Assembly: GCA_900754075.1 (NCBI GenBank)
Contig: CAAEBN010000011.1
Location: 1 to 35,532 of the forward strand
Source of the DNA: an uncultured Collinsella sp.
GTDB taxonomy: Bacteria > Actinomycetota > Coriobacteriia > Coriobacteriales > Coriobacteriaceae
Length of the DNA stretch: 35,532 bases
Reading direction: 5' to 3'
How positions within the stretch are numbered: position 1 is the stretch's first letter; each line of letters starts with the position of its first letter. The notes beneath the pieces were generated by a model. The model was not told the origin of the DNA and ran no database searches. It worked only from the letters and a program-made list of their open reading frames with translations. This document shows positions 1 through 7,446 of this stretch, in pieces. Made by a program: the position numbers and the translations under genes.

Positions 1-2
1 CC

Positions 3-749
3 CAGAGGAACTTCCTGACCTGCGAGAACACTAGGAATAAGAACCGGCTGCGCAGCATCCTGCTGGAATCGTGCCCCGCCTTCGAGGCGCTGGTCGACCT
101 GTCCGACGGGCCCCAGCTGAGGCTCATGGCATCCCTCGGCGGGGCCTGGTCGGTAGCCGACGCCGGGCCCCGCAGGGCGGCGGCGCTCACGCGCGGGGCG
201 GCGCGCGGTAAGATCGAGGCCCTCGTCCGCTCGACAACCTCCTCGACAAGGCCGGATGCGTCGGTCGTCGCCGCCGAGGACCGGGCGGTGAAACTGCTCG
301 CGCGCAGGATATCCGAGGACTCGGCGGAGATCGAGGCGATCACGGCGGAGATCTCCGCCCTGCTCGAGGGCGACGATACCTACCGATGCCTCCTGACGGT
401 GCCGGGCATCGGGCCCAAAACCGCTTCCGAGCTTGCGATCTCCATCGACATCGAAGACTTCCCCAGTCACGACAGGCTCGCGTCGTACTGCGGCCTGGCG
501 CCGCGCAACCGTCAGTCGGGAACCTCGATCTCCTCGGTGACGGCATCGCGCCAAGGCAACAAGAGGCTGAAGAACCTGCTCATATTCTCATGTAACTGCC
601 TTACCCGGACAGAGGGGAGATGGGGCGACTACTACACCAGGTGCCGGGAGCGGGGCATGTCGCACGGCAAGGCGCTCAAGGCGCTGGCGCGAAAGAGACT
701 GAAGGTTATCTACGCGGTCATGCGAGACAGGGTGCCTTACGCAGCCTAG
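3..749 (+). mobile_element. IS110-family transposase, 3' part
   Basis: The frame is open from base 3 to the stop at 749, so the start and the N-terminal DEDD catalytic domain lie left of the window. The visible part matches the C-terminal Transposase_20 half of IS110-type enzymes: the helix-hairpin-helix-like stretch LLTVPGIGPKTASEL, then LASYCGLAPRNRQSG, the serine-containing block SRQGNKRLKNLL, and an ending KALKALARKRLKVIYAVMRD. IS110 enzymes move a circular intermediate, and their target choice is set by an element-encoded bridge RNA; any such RNA upstream is outside the window. There is no frameshift or internal stop in the visible 248 codons, so the copy may be intact. The ATG at 126 is internal and is not a real start. 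The exact right end of the element cannot be placed; it lies somewhere between 750 and about 868. Confidence 0.85.
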
Positions 750-868
750 CCGAAACGCACCGAGCAGACTGAAGCCCACCGGCCTAATGGCTTGGCGTCA
801 GCATGCCGCGATTCGGTCGCACGGAGAGCATTTCCCAGTTGACAAAACTATAGGAACACCCCCCACTG

Positions 869-899
869 CCGGCAGAACGGGAACGTCCCTATCTGCCGG
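869..899. repeat. Palindromic hairpin just past the HAD gene
   Basis: CCGGCAGA (869-876) pairs with TCTGCCGG (892-899). A second stem GGGA/TCCC (879-882 with 886-889) closes a 3-base loop. It starts two bases past the stop of the HAD gene on the minus strand. No T-run follows, so a classic terminator is not supported. It contains GGGACGTTC on the minus strand, a core shared with the repeat at 1864-1908. It may be a terminator-like repeat or part of the insertion-sequence border. Confidence 0.6.
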
Positions 900-900
900 A

Positions 901-1695
901 TTAGGCGAGACTCTCCAGAACACGGCGGAGTTCCTGCTGGACAGCGTGGTCACGGTTGCAGCCTACGACGCGATCGGCAACGGCCTTGAGCGCGGGGCGT
1001 GCATTTTCCATCGCGCAACCCGTACCGACGAAGCGAATAATCTCGTAGTCGTTCATAGAGTCGCCAAACGCCATGATCTCATCGCGCCCAATGCCATAAT
1101 GCTCCGCGAGCTGCGCGATGCCCGAGGCCTTCGACACACCGGGCTGCATGGCATCGATCCACGCGTTGCCCGAAGGCGCAAAGGTAAAGAGCTGACCGAG
1201 TTCGCGCTGCAGCACGTACGCACTGTCCATAACGGCACCGTCGTCGCAGAAGATACTCGCTTTGATGATATTTACGCTGGGATTGGGCAGCTCCCAAATG
1301 CGCTCGGCATTGGGAAGGTCCTTATCGACCTCGCGCACGAACTTGCACTCGTCATCGAGCAAAAAGGACTTGGATCGGTCGAAGAGCGCAAGATGAAGAT
1401 TGGGAAACGTCGCGACAGCCTGGGCGAGCCTTCGAATCGCCAGGTGCGAATACACCTCGCGGTCTACCATTTTGCCGTCGGCGTAGACCTGGGCACCGTT
1501 AGCTGCGACAAAGTCCATCTTGTCGCGAACGGGCGCAAAGAACTCGCACAGGCGATCGTAGCGGCGGCCTGACGATGCGGCAAAATGCACGCCATGCTCG
1601 CGTAGCGCCAAAATCAGTTCGTAGGTCTCGGGAGGCACCTGGCCGTTTTCGTCAAGCAGCGTGCCGTCCATATCGGATGCAATCAGTTTAAACAT
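901..1695 (-). CDS. Cof-type HAD-superfamily phosphatase
   Basis: 264 aa. HAD motif I is DMDGT near residues 8-12, with the two aspartates that form the phospho-intermediate. Motif II is the SSGR segment near residue 41. Motif IV is GDSMND near residue 217. A large cap lies between motifs II and III, as in the Cof/YidA class IIB family of sugar-phosphate and small phospho-metabolite phosphatases. The substrate cannot be told from sequence. The ATG at 1695 is the only sensible start; its Shine-Dalgarno (AAGGGAG on the minus strand) lies inside a long leader hairpin, described separately. The gene stands alone between the IS110 remnant and ade, and both of its ends touch palindromic sequence. 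Family assignment is firm; physiological role is unknown. Confidence 0.9.
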   Translation of the reverse strand: MFKLIASDMDGTLLDENGQVPPETYELILALREHGVHFAASSGRRYDRLCEFFAPVRDKMDFVAANGAQVYADGKMVDREVYSHLAIRRLAQAVATFPNLHLALFDRSKSFLLDDECKFVREVDKDLPNAERIWELPNPSVNIIKASIFCDDGAVMDSAYVLQRELGQLFTFAPSGNAWIDAMQPGVSKASGIAQLAEHYGIGRDEIMAFGDSMNDYEIIRFVGTGCAMENARPALKAVADRVVGCNRDHAVQQELRRVLESLA

Positions 1696-1700
1696 AGAAA

Positions 1701-1762
1701 AGCTCCCTTCGGGCTTGTTGGAATCGAACGTGTATCCGATTCCAACGTACCCAAAGGGAGCT
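1701..1762 (-). promoter_or_regulatory. Leader hairpin burying the HAD gene ribosome-binding site
   Basis: Two stacked stems: AGCTCCCTT (1701-1709) pairs with AAGGGAGCT (1754-1762), and GTTGGAATCG (1717-1726) pairs with CGATTCCAAC (1737-1746), with a 10-base apical loop and an internal loop between the stems. On the minus strand the 3' arm of the outer stem carries the GGAG ribosome-binding site, followed by TTTTCT and the ATG at 1695. The same hairpin plus U-run could also act as a terminator just before the start codon. Either way it looks like a cis-acting control element. Confidence 0.6.
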
Positions 1763-1863
1763 CAGATAAGACTCCGTAGTCACAAACGTTACATGGACCT
1801 AGCAAATAGCTCACGCGTGCCAGAGGTCTCACGGTCGCGGCGTCAGGCGACACGCCAAAGAGT

Positions 1864-1908
1864 GTCCCCAGCGACTAGTCGTTTAAGAACGTCCCCAATG
1901 ACTAGTCG
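1864..1908. repeat. Tandem short repeat overlapping the ade stop codon
   Basis: GTCCCCAGCGACTAGTCG (1864-1881) is repeated as GTCCCCAATGACTAGTCG (1891-1908), 27 bp apart, with two differences in 18 bases. Each copy ends in the palindrome GACTAGTC. The second copy overlaps the last codons and stop of ade. On the minus strand the core reads TGGGGAC, as in the palindrome at 22471. Confidence 0.65.
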
Positions 1909-3722
1909 GCGTAGGTGAAGGTGGTGACGTCGAACATGCCCTCGGGGCGGATGCGGAGCGTCGGGATCACCGGCAGGGGCAGGAAGATGATGCCCATGAT
2001 GGGGTCGAGCGGCGGCTCAATACCCATGGCGCGCGCCTTGACCATAAAGTCGTCGTGCTGCGCGGCGACATCCTCGGCCGTGCCCTCACTCATCAGGCCA
2101 CCAAGCGCCAGCGGAATACGCGCCACGACCTCGCCGTTGCGCACCAGCACGTGGCCGCCCTGGCCAACAGCCTCGACGGCAGCCATCATATCGGCCGCGT
2201 TGTCGCCCACCACGCACACGTTGTGCGAATCGTGGCCGATCGTCGAGGCGATGGCACCGCCCGTAATGGTAAAGCCACGCACCCAGCCGCGACCGATGTG
2301 CTTGCCAACAAGGCCCAGGCCCGCAGGACCATCACCGTCGGCGCCCTCGGCTTGCAGCGACACGCCGCGGCCGTGACGCTCGATCAGCATAATGCGGCGC
2401 AGGCCCTCGGCATTCTCGGGACGAACCATGCCCGTGATGGCCTTGCCCGGCACCACGTCGATCACGGCCTCGCCCGGCTTAAAGGCATAGTCGAACACAT
2501 CGAGCGATAGCTTCGGCAGCTTAACGGAAGCACGCAGCTCATCGGCAAGGGCCGCAACCTCGGCCATCTCGGGTGCGATCTCGCCCACAAAGGTGCCGTC
2601 CTGCGCCACCAGAGCACCGGCGGCATACACGCGATGCGGAGCCGTGGCAAACGTCAGGTCGTTGAGCACCAGCAGGTCGGCACGCTTGCCCGGGGCGATG
2701 GCGCCACGCAGCTCGTGCGGGTCGCGGCAACCGTGGTCCAGGCCAAACGCCTCGGCCGTGGAAAGGGACGCCATAGAGATGGCAACCACGGGGTCAATAC
2801 CGGCCTCGATGGCCACGCGGCAGGCGTTGTCGATCATACCGGTCGAAAGTGCATCGGAGGGGGCGCGGTCATCGGTCGCGAAGCAGCAGCGGCGGGCACG
2901 GGCGGGGTTTTCCAGCAGCATCGGCGACAGGTTGGCCAGGTCGTGGCTACACGTACCCTCGCGCAACATCACATACATGCCGCGGGACAGTTTGTCGAGT
3001 GCCTCCTCGGGAATCGTCGACTCGTGGTCGGCGATAATGCCCGCCGCGGCATAGGCGTTGAGGTCCTTGCCGGCAACAAGTGGCGCATGGCCGTCGACCT
3101 GCTTGGACGGCGTTTGGTTGGCAGCATCGATGCGAGCGCAGGTCTCGGGATCGGCCATAAAGACGCCCGGCAGGTTCATCATTTCGCCCAGACCAAAGAC
3201 ATCGCCCGGATGCTCAGCAAAAAACGCCTGCATATCGGCGGCGGTAATCACAGCGCCGGCCTGCTCATCGGGCAGCGCGGGCACGCACGAGGGCATCATG
3301 TACTTGATGGAAATGGGCGCGCGGCGGCCGTCCTCGATCATAAAGCGCAGGCCGTCCAGGCCGGAAACGTTGGCGATCTCGTGGCTGTCGGCAATGGCAG
3401 TGGTGGTGCCGCGCGTCGCCGCCATGCGCGCATACTCGGCGGGACGGATGTTCGAGGACTCGATATGCAGATGTCCGTCGATAAAGCCGGGGGCGATATA
3501 GCGACCCTGGCAGTCAATGACCTCGGTCGCCTCGTAGGTGCCGGCGGCATCGTCGCGACCGTCGTAGAGCACGCCGACGATTACGCCATCCTTGACGGCA
3601 ACGCTACCGGGCGCCACGCGCTGGCCATATACGTCGACAATCTGCGCATTGGTAAACAGCGTATCGACGGGCACGCGGCCCTCGGCTGCATCAATCACAG
3701 ACCTCATGACCTCAACGGACAT
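1902..3722 (-). CDS. ade: Adenine deaminase
   Basis: 606 aa. Hydrolyses adenine to hypoxanthine and ammonia in purine salvage and degradation. It has the amidohydrolase metal motif PGFIDGHLHIESS near residue 80, then the Ade-specific stretches TRGTTTAIADSHEIANV and MMPSCVPA, and QVDGHAP. The C-terminal domain carries GLGLVGKHIGRGWVRGF and IGHDSHN, typical of the AdeC family, which is usually 550-610 aa. The ATG at 3722 has AAAGGAG eight bases upstream. It is monocistronic on the minus strand with its own candidate promoter. Its product feeds the hypoxanthine/xanthine pool that the selenium-linked hydroxylase island in this window would use, although the two loci are 19 kb apart. Confidence 0.93.
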   Translation of the reverse strand: MSVEVMRSVIDAAEGRVPVDTLFTNAQIVDVYGQRVAPGSVAVKDGVIVGVLYDGRDDAAGTYEATEVIDCQGRYIAPGFIDGHLHIESSNIRPAEYARMAATRGTTTAIADSHEIANVSGLDGLRFMIEDGRRAPISIKYMMPSCVPALPDEQAGAVITAADMQAFFAEHPGDVFGLGEMMNLPGVFMADPETCARIDAANQTPSKQVDGHAPLVAGKDLNAYAAAGIIADHESTIPEEALDKLSRGMYVMLREGTCSHDLANLSPMLLENPARARRCCFATDDRAPSDALSTGMIDNACRVAIEAGIDPVVAISMASLSTAEAFGLDHGCRDPHELRGAIAPGKRADLLVLNDLTFATAPHRVYAAGALVAQDGTFVGEIAPEMAEVAALADELRASVKLPKLSLDVFDYAFKPGEAVIDVVPGKAITGMVRPENAEGLRRIMLIERHGRGVSLQAEGADGDGPAGLGLVGKHIGRGWVRGFTITGGAIASTIGHDSHNVCVVGDNAADMMAAVEAVGQGGHVLVRNGEVVARIPLALGGLMSEGTAEDVAAQHDDFMVKARAMGIEPPLDPIMGIIFLPLPVIPTLRIRPEGMFDVTTFTYAD

Positions 3723-3789
3723 ACATACTCCTTTAACTGTAGAAATAACTGCGGAGCGGACGAGCCTTCACCGCAGCAAGCCAATAGCA

Positions 3790-3817
3790 ATTGTATGCCC
3801 AAACGATGGGTCAACAA
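3790..3817 (-). promoter_or_regulatory. Candidate ade promoter
   Basis: On the minus strand, TTGTTG (3812-3817), a 16-base spacer, then TACAAT (3790-3795). This lies about 70 bases before the ade ATG. A 6-bp hairpin (CTGCGG/CCGCAG) lies in the leader. No purine-riboswitch core was seen. Confidence 0.45.
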
Positions 3818-3847
3818 TACGCCTCTCCGCTTAACGGCACCGCCAAA

Positions 3848-3866
3848 TGATCCCTTGGGGACGGAG
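3848..3866. repeat. Half copy of palindromic element A
   Basis: TGATCCCTTGGGGACGGAG is identical over 19 bases to one arm of the full palindrome at 22471-22557. The opposite arm is missing. Six bases later element B begins, the same A-then-B order as at 22471-22630. Confidence 0.75.
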
Positions 3867-3871
3867 AAAAA

Positions 3872-3938
3872 AGTTGCGGTGGAATAGTTCCTGCCTGGGC
3901 GCCCGTATGGCATTTTTAGGAACTATTTCACCGCAACT
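3872..3938. repeat. Palindromic element B, copy 1
   Basis: A 21-bp stem: the arm at 3872-3892 begins AGTTGCGGTGGAATAG and pairs with 3918-3938, ending TTTCACCGCAACT. There is a single G-U pair, and the loop is 25 bases. The stem sequence recurs at 22564-22630 and 25358-25424; the loops differ. It lies between the tyrS terminator and the ade leader. Confidence 0.9.
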
Positions 3939-3939
3939 C

Positions 3940-3972
3940 AAAAGGCCGCAGTCGGGAACCCCGGCTGCGGCC
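3940..3972 (-). terminator. tyrS terminator
   Basis: On the minus strand a 13-bp stem (3944-3956 with 3960-3972, one G-T pair) and a 3-base loop are followed by TTTT. It lies 30 bases past the tyrS stop. Confidence 0.85.
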
Positions 3973-4001
3973 CTATTGCACATGTTAGGTTGACCTACTT
4001 G

Positions 4002-5213
4002 CTAGACCAATTTAAAGCCCTTGCGCTTGCCTACGGAGAGGGTGTCGCCCAGCTTGAGGGCGCTCGGGTCGATGTTGTAGCTCTTGGGAGCCACGGCCTT
4101 GCCGTTGATCTTGACGCCGCCGCCGTCGATGTCGCGACGGGCCTGGCCGGCGCTCGCCGAAAGGCCCAGGTCCTTAAGCAGACCTGCGAGGTAGATCTGG
4201 CCCTCGTCGTTGACGGTCAGCTCAACGTGCTTCTCGGGGAAGTCGGCAAGCTGGCCCTCCTTGAACACGCGGTCGAACTCGGCCTGAGCCTCGTCACCGG
4301 CACCGGCGCCGTGATAGGTGTCGCACAGGTCGCGGCCCAGTGCGCGCTTGAGCTCATAGGGATCGGCGGAACCATCGGCCAGGGCGGCGTCGATCTTGTC
4401 GACCTCGGCCGGGGTGAGCGAGCTGGCCAGACGATAGTACTTGCCGATCATCTCGTCGGGGATGGACATGGTCTTGCCGAACATATCCTTGGGAGCATCG
4501 GTCAGGCCGATGTAGTTGCCGTAGGACTTGGACATCTTGCGCACGCCATCGGTGCCCTCGAGCAGCGGCATGGTAAGCGCGATCTGCGGCTCCATGCCCA
4601 TCTTCTCCATGAGCTCGCGACCGGCGAGCAGGTTGAAGAGCTGGTCGGTGCCGCCCATCTCCACGTCGGCCTTGATCTGAACGGAGTCGAAGGCCTGCAT
4701 CACGGGGTACAGGAACTCGTGCAGGGCGATCGGCGTCTGGGACTGGTAGCGCTTGGTAAAGTCATCGCGCTCGAGGATGCGGGCGACGGTGAACTTGGAG
4801 CACACCTGCAGCAGGCCGGCCAGATCCATCGACAGGATCCAGTCGCCGTTGTGCACGATGGTGGTCTTCTCGGGATCCAGGATCTTCATGGCCTGGCTCA
4901 CGTAGGTCTCGGCGTTGGCCTCGATCTGCTCCTGCGAAAGCTGCGGACGGGTGGAGTTCTTGCCCGAAGGATCGCCGATCAGTGCGGTGCCGTTACCGAT
5001 GATGAGGGTGACCTTGTGGCCCAGGTCCTGGAACTGACGCATCTTGCGCAGGGGCACGGCATGGCCCAGGTGCAGGTCGGGGCTGGTGGGATCGACGCCG
5101 AGCTTGATGTTGAGGGGCTCGCCCTTCTCAAGCTTCTTGCGAAGGTCGGCCTCGGGGACGATCTGCGCTGCGCCCGAGGTGATGATACGCATTTGCTCGT
5201 CGACAGACAGCAT
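4002..5213 (-). CDS. tyrS: Tyrosyl-tRNA synthetase
   Basis: 403 aa. Charges tRNA-Tyr with tyrosine using ATP in the cytoplasm. The class I signature is HLGH (residues 48-51) within KLGVDPTSPDLHLGH, and the second signature KMSKS is at 226-230. The C-terminal S4-like RNA-binding domain contains GLSASAGQARRDIDGGGVKING. Length and the KLGVDPT signature fit the TyrZ-like bacterial clade. The start ATG at 5213 follows AAAGGAGGATACCCA, a strong ribosome-binding site. The leader is under 100 bases, too short for a T-box, and shows only a small AGCACC/GGTGCT hairpin. The gene lies 97 bases after the U32-family gene and ends in a good terminator. Confidence 0.96.
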   Translation of the reverse strand: MLSVDEQMRIITSGAAQIVPEADLRKKLEKGEPLNIKLGVDPTSPDLHLGHAVPLRKMRQFQDLGHKVTLIIGNGTALIGDPSGKNSTRPQLSQEQIEANAETYVSQAMKILDPEKTTIVHNGDWILSMDLAGLLQVCSKFTVARILERDDFTKRYQSQTPIALHEFLYPVMQAFDSVQIKADVEMGGTDQLFNLLAGRELMEKMGMEPQIALTMPLLEGTDGVRKMSKSYGNYIGLTDAPKDMFGKTMSIPDEMIGKYYRLASSLTPAEVDKIDAALADGSADPYELKRALGRDLCDTYHGAGAGDEAQAEFDRVFKEGQLADFPEKHVELTVNDEGQIYLAGLLKDLGLSASAGQARRDIDGGGVKINGKAVAPKSYNIDPSALKLGDTLSVGKRKGFKLV

Positions 5214-5310
5214 TGGGTATCCTCCTTTTGCTATAGCACCCTCACCGGATACGGCGGTGCTCGAAGTTCATAAACCCACTAATAATAACCAAAACGGCGC
5301 GACCGAACAC

Positions 5311-7281
5311 CTACGACAGGAAAATCCTCGTCCTGCCGCATGCGTCGACAACGACCGGCAAACGCGTGCCGTCACGTTCGACCAAAAAGCGCGCCTGCTG
5401 ACGGCGCGAGCAGTCACGGCAACGGACCTGCCCCGTCACATCCGTGGCGCAGGCGCCCTCGGAAGTCAGCAAGCAGTGCTCGCACACCATAAGCTCGGGA
5501 CGGTCGGCGTCGACAGCCCCCAAGACACCGGGGCAAGCGGCAAGCTCGGCAACGCGCTCCGCGTCGTCAGCGACAAGCTCGGCAGGCAAATACACACGGC
5601 CAGCGCCGAGCCTGCGTAGCCAGGCAAGCGTAACCCGGTTCGCGCAAAACACCGGTGCCGCAACGTCAAACGCCACGCCCAGCTCACGCGCCATCGCCAC
5701 CTGTCCCAAATTACGGCAGACGACGCGCCCGGCACGTCGCATAAGCGAGCGGGTACGCGGGGCATCGGCTGCGCGACAGACCTCGTCGAGCACCACGGTC
5801 GCATCGGACAGATCGCGCTCGCCACACGGGTCGGCATCCATCAGCTGCCAGGCAAAGACCATGCGAGCGGAAGCCCCCTTTTCCGTCGGCTCCGCCAACG
5901 CCGCCTCGGGCACGTCGTCAACAGTCACGGCGCCCTCAAAGGGCAGTATCTCAACGGCTCGTGCAACGGGTACGACCGCGTCCGCCTCGACCCGCATGCG
6001 CTTTAGCGCCGTAGCCGTCTGCTCCAACATGCCGGCGCTGCGAATCAGGTACACCTCGCATCCCGCATCGACCTTGCGCTTGCAGTGCACGACAACGCGC
6101 TCCCCCGCCGCCGCATCCACCGGGCAGGGTACCTGGGGCCAGCGCTTGGGCACATCGGGGCGTGCATCGGCACCCGGATAGAACCGGATCTCGAGCGTGT
6201 CGCCCGCGGCCACGGCGGCATCGAGCTCGACGGTCACTTCCTCGTGGCCCACGGCCACCAGGCGCCCCACGCGCACGCCCTGGTTGATCGCACGCTCAAA
6301 GCTCATGAGCTCAGCACCCGATCGCCCCCGCAGATACGCGTCGGTAAACCCGCGGTTGAACGACCTGCCCAGCTCGCGCTCGAGCACCGACACGGCAGCG
6401 GCACCCCACGCGCCATCGCGCAGCATATCGAGTGCACGACGCCACACCCGCACCACGTTGAACACGTAGTCGGGGTTTTTCATGCGCCCCTCGATCTTGA
6501 GCGACGCCACCCCGGCCCCAACAAGCTCGGGCAGGTGCGCAATGCCCAGATAGTCGCGCGGGCACAGCAGACGATCGCCCTCCACGGAAACGCCGCTCTC
6601 CCCCGCCTCGTCCACCAGGTCGTACGCCAGGCGGCACGGCTGCGTACAGTCGCCGCGCATCGCCGATCGTCCACGCCGCAGGGCCGAAAACTCGCAGGCG
6701 CCCGAATATCCAATGCAAATCGCGCCATGGCAGAACACCTCGATAGGCACGCCGGTAGCACACAGAGCGGCAATCTCGTCGACCGCCAGCTCGCGGGCGG
6801 TCGTCACGCGCTCGACCCCGAGCTCGTCGGCAGCCAGGCGCACGGCGCCTTCGCTATGGACGCCCGCCTGCGTGGACAGGTGAATCTCGACCCTGGGAAT
6901 CACCGCGCGCAACGCGCAGGCCAGACCGGCATCCGCCACGATCAAGGCGTCGGCACCCAACTCATGCGCGTGCGCCCCCAGCGCCACCGCGTCGGCCAAC
7001 TCGTCATCGAACACGAACACGTTGAGTGTCACGTATACGCGCACGCCGTGCGCATGCGCCACGGCGCAGCCGCGCAAAAACTCGCCGTCGGTAAAGCCGT
7101 GTGCGCTCACGCGGGCGTTAAACCCGCCCAGGCCCGCATAGACGGCATCGGCGCCCGCCGCAATCGCCGCGAGCATCTGATCGAGTCCGCCGGCAGGCGC
7201 CAACAGTTCGGGCAGCGCCATCCCGGCAGCCCCCGGCTCGTTATCGCATTGTCCGCTCGGCCCCATCGTCCGAATCGCCAT
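5311..7281 (-). CDS. U32-family protein, RlhA-like (tRNA/rRNA hydroxylation family)
   Basis: 656 aa from the chosen start. It opens with the U32 barrel sequence LPELLAPAGGLDQMLAAIAAGADAVYAGL and carries the U32 signature EVFCHGAICIGYSGACEFS near residues 181-200, followed by RGDCTQPCR. These cysteines match those proposed to hold an iron-sulfur cluster in the family. Length and two-domain layout resemble E. coli RlhA, which makes 5-hydroxycytidine in 23S rRNA; the older label is collagenase-like peptidase. A second cysteine set lies near the end (CEHCLLTSEGAC, then CRDC). The ATG at 7281 was chosen because AAGGAG lies seven bases before it; the upstream methionine codon has no such site. It is divergent from the penicillin-binding protein gene. 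RNA hydroxylation is inferred from family knowledge. Confidence 0.8.
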   Translation of the reverse strand: MAIRTMGPSGQCDNEPGAAGMALPELLAPAGGLDQMLAAIAAGADAVYAGLGGFNARVSAHGFTDGEFLRGCAVAHAHGVRVYVTLNVFVFDDELADAVALGAHAHELGADALIVADAGLACALRAVIPRVEIHLSTQAGVHSEGAVRLAADELGVERVTTARELAVDEIAALCATGVPIEVFCHGAICIGYSGACEFSALRRGRSAMRGDCTQPCRLAYDLVDEAGESGVSVEGDRLLCPRDYLGIAHLPELVGAGVASLKIEGRMKNPDYVFNVVRVWRRALDMLRDGAWGAAAVSVLERELGRSFNRGFTDAYLRGRSGAELMSFERAINQGVRVGRLVAVGHEEVTVELDAAVAAGDTLEIRFYPGADARPDVPKRWPQVPCPVDAAAGERVVVHCKRKVDAGCEVYLIRSAGMLEQTATALKRMRVEADAVVPVARAVEILPFEGAVTVDDVPEAALAEPTEKGASARMVFAWQLMDADPCGERDLSDATVVLDEVCRAADAPRTRSLMRRAGRVVCRNLGQVAMARELGVAFDVAAPVFCANRVTLAWLRRLGAGRVYLPAELVADDAERVAELAACPGVLGAVDADRPELMVCEHCLLTSEGACATDVTGQVRCRDCSRRQQARFLVERDGTRLPVVVDACGRTRIFLS

Positions 7282-7342
7282 CGGCAAACTCCTTACCAAC
7301 AAGGTATGCATTCACTCTGAAAAATGCCGTCATCCAGCATAC

Positions 7343-7363
7343 ACGAGGCCTCGCGCGCCTCGT
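7343..7363. promoter_or_regulatory. Inverted repeat between divergent genes
   Basis: ACGAGGC (7343-7349) and GCCTCGT (7357-7363) flank a 7-base centre. The repeat lies midway between the starts of the divergent U32 and penicillin-binding protein genes, so an operator role is more likely than termination. Promoter hexamers for either gene were not convincing. Confidence 0.35.
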
Positions 7364-7446
7364 TTGGTTTATCGTGTAATAACTTATGTCCATCCTGCCC
7401 CAGCGGCGCACCCGCCGCCCGGCACGACATACCTGGAGGTCAATAT

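Noticed and set aside
1701..1762. tRNA gene, because of a GTTCGATTCC T-arm-like segment on the minus strand
   Set aside because: The rest of a cloverleaf (acceptor, D and anticodon arms) is missing; it is a simple two-part hairpin.
3723..3850. Purine riboswitch upstream of ade
   Set aside because: The conserved purine aptamer core and its loop-loop pairing are not present; only a short hairpin is seen.
5214..5310. T-box leader for tyrS
   Set aside because: The gap is only 97 bases and lacks the specifier stem and the TGG-containing antiterminator bulge sequence.
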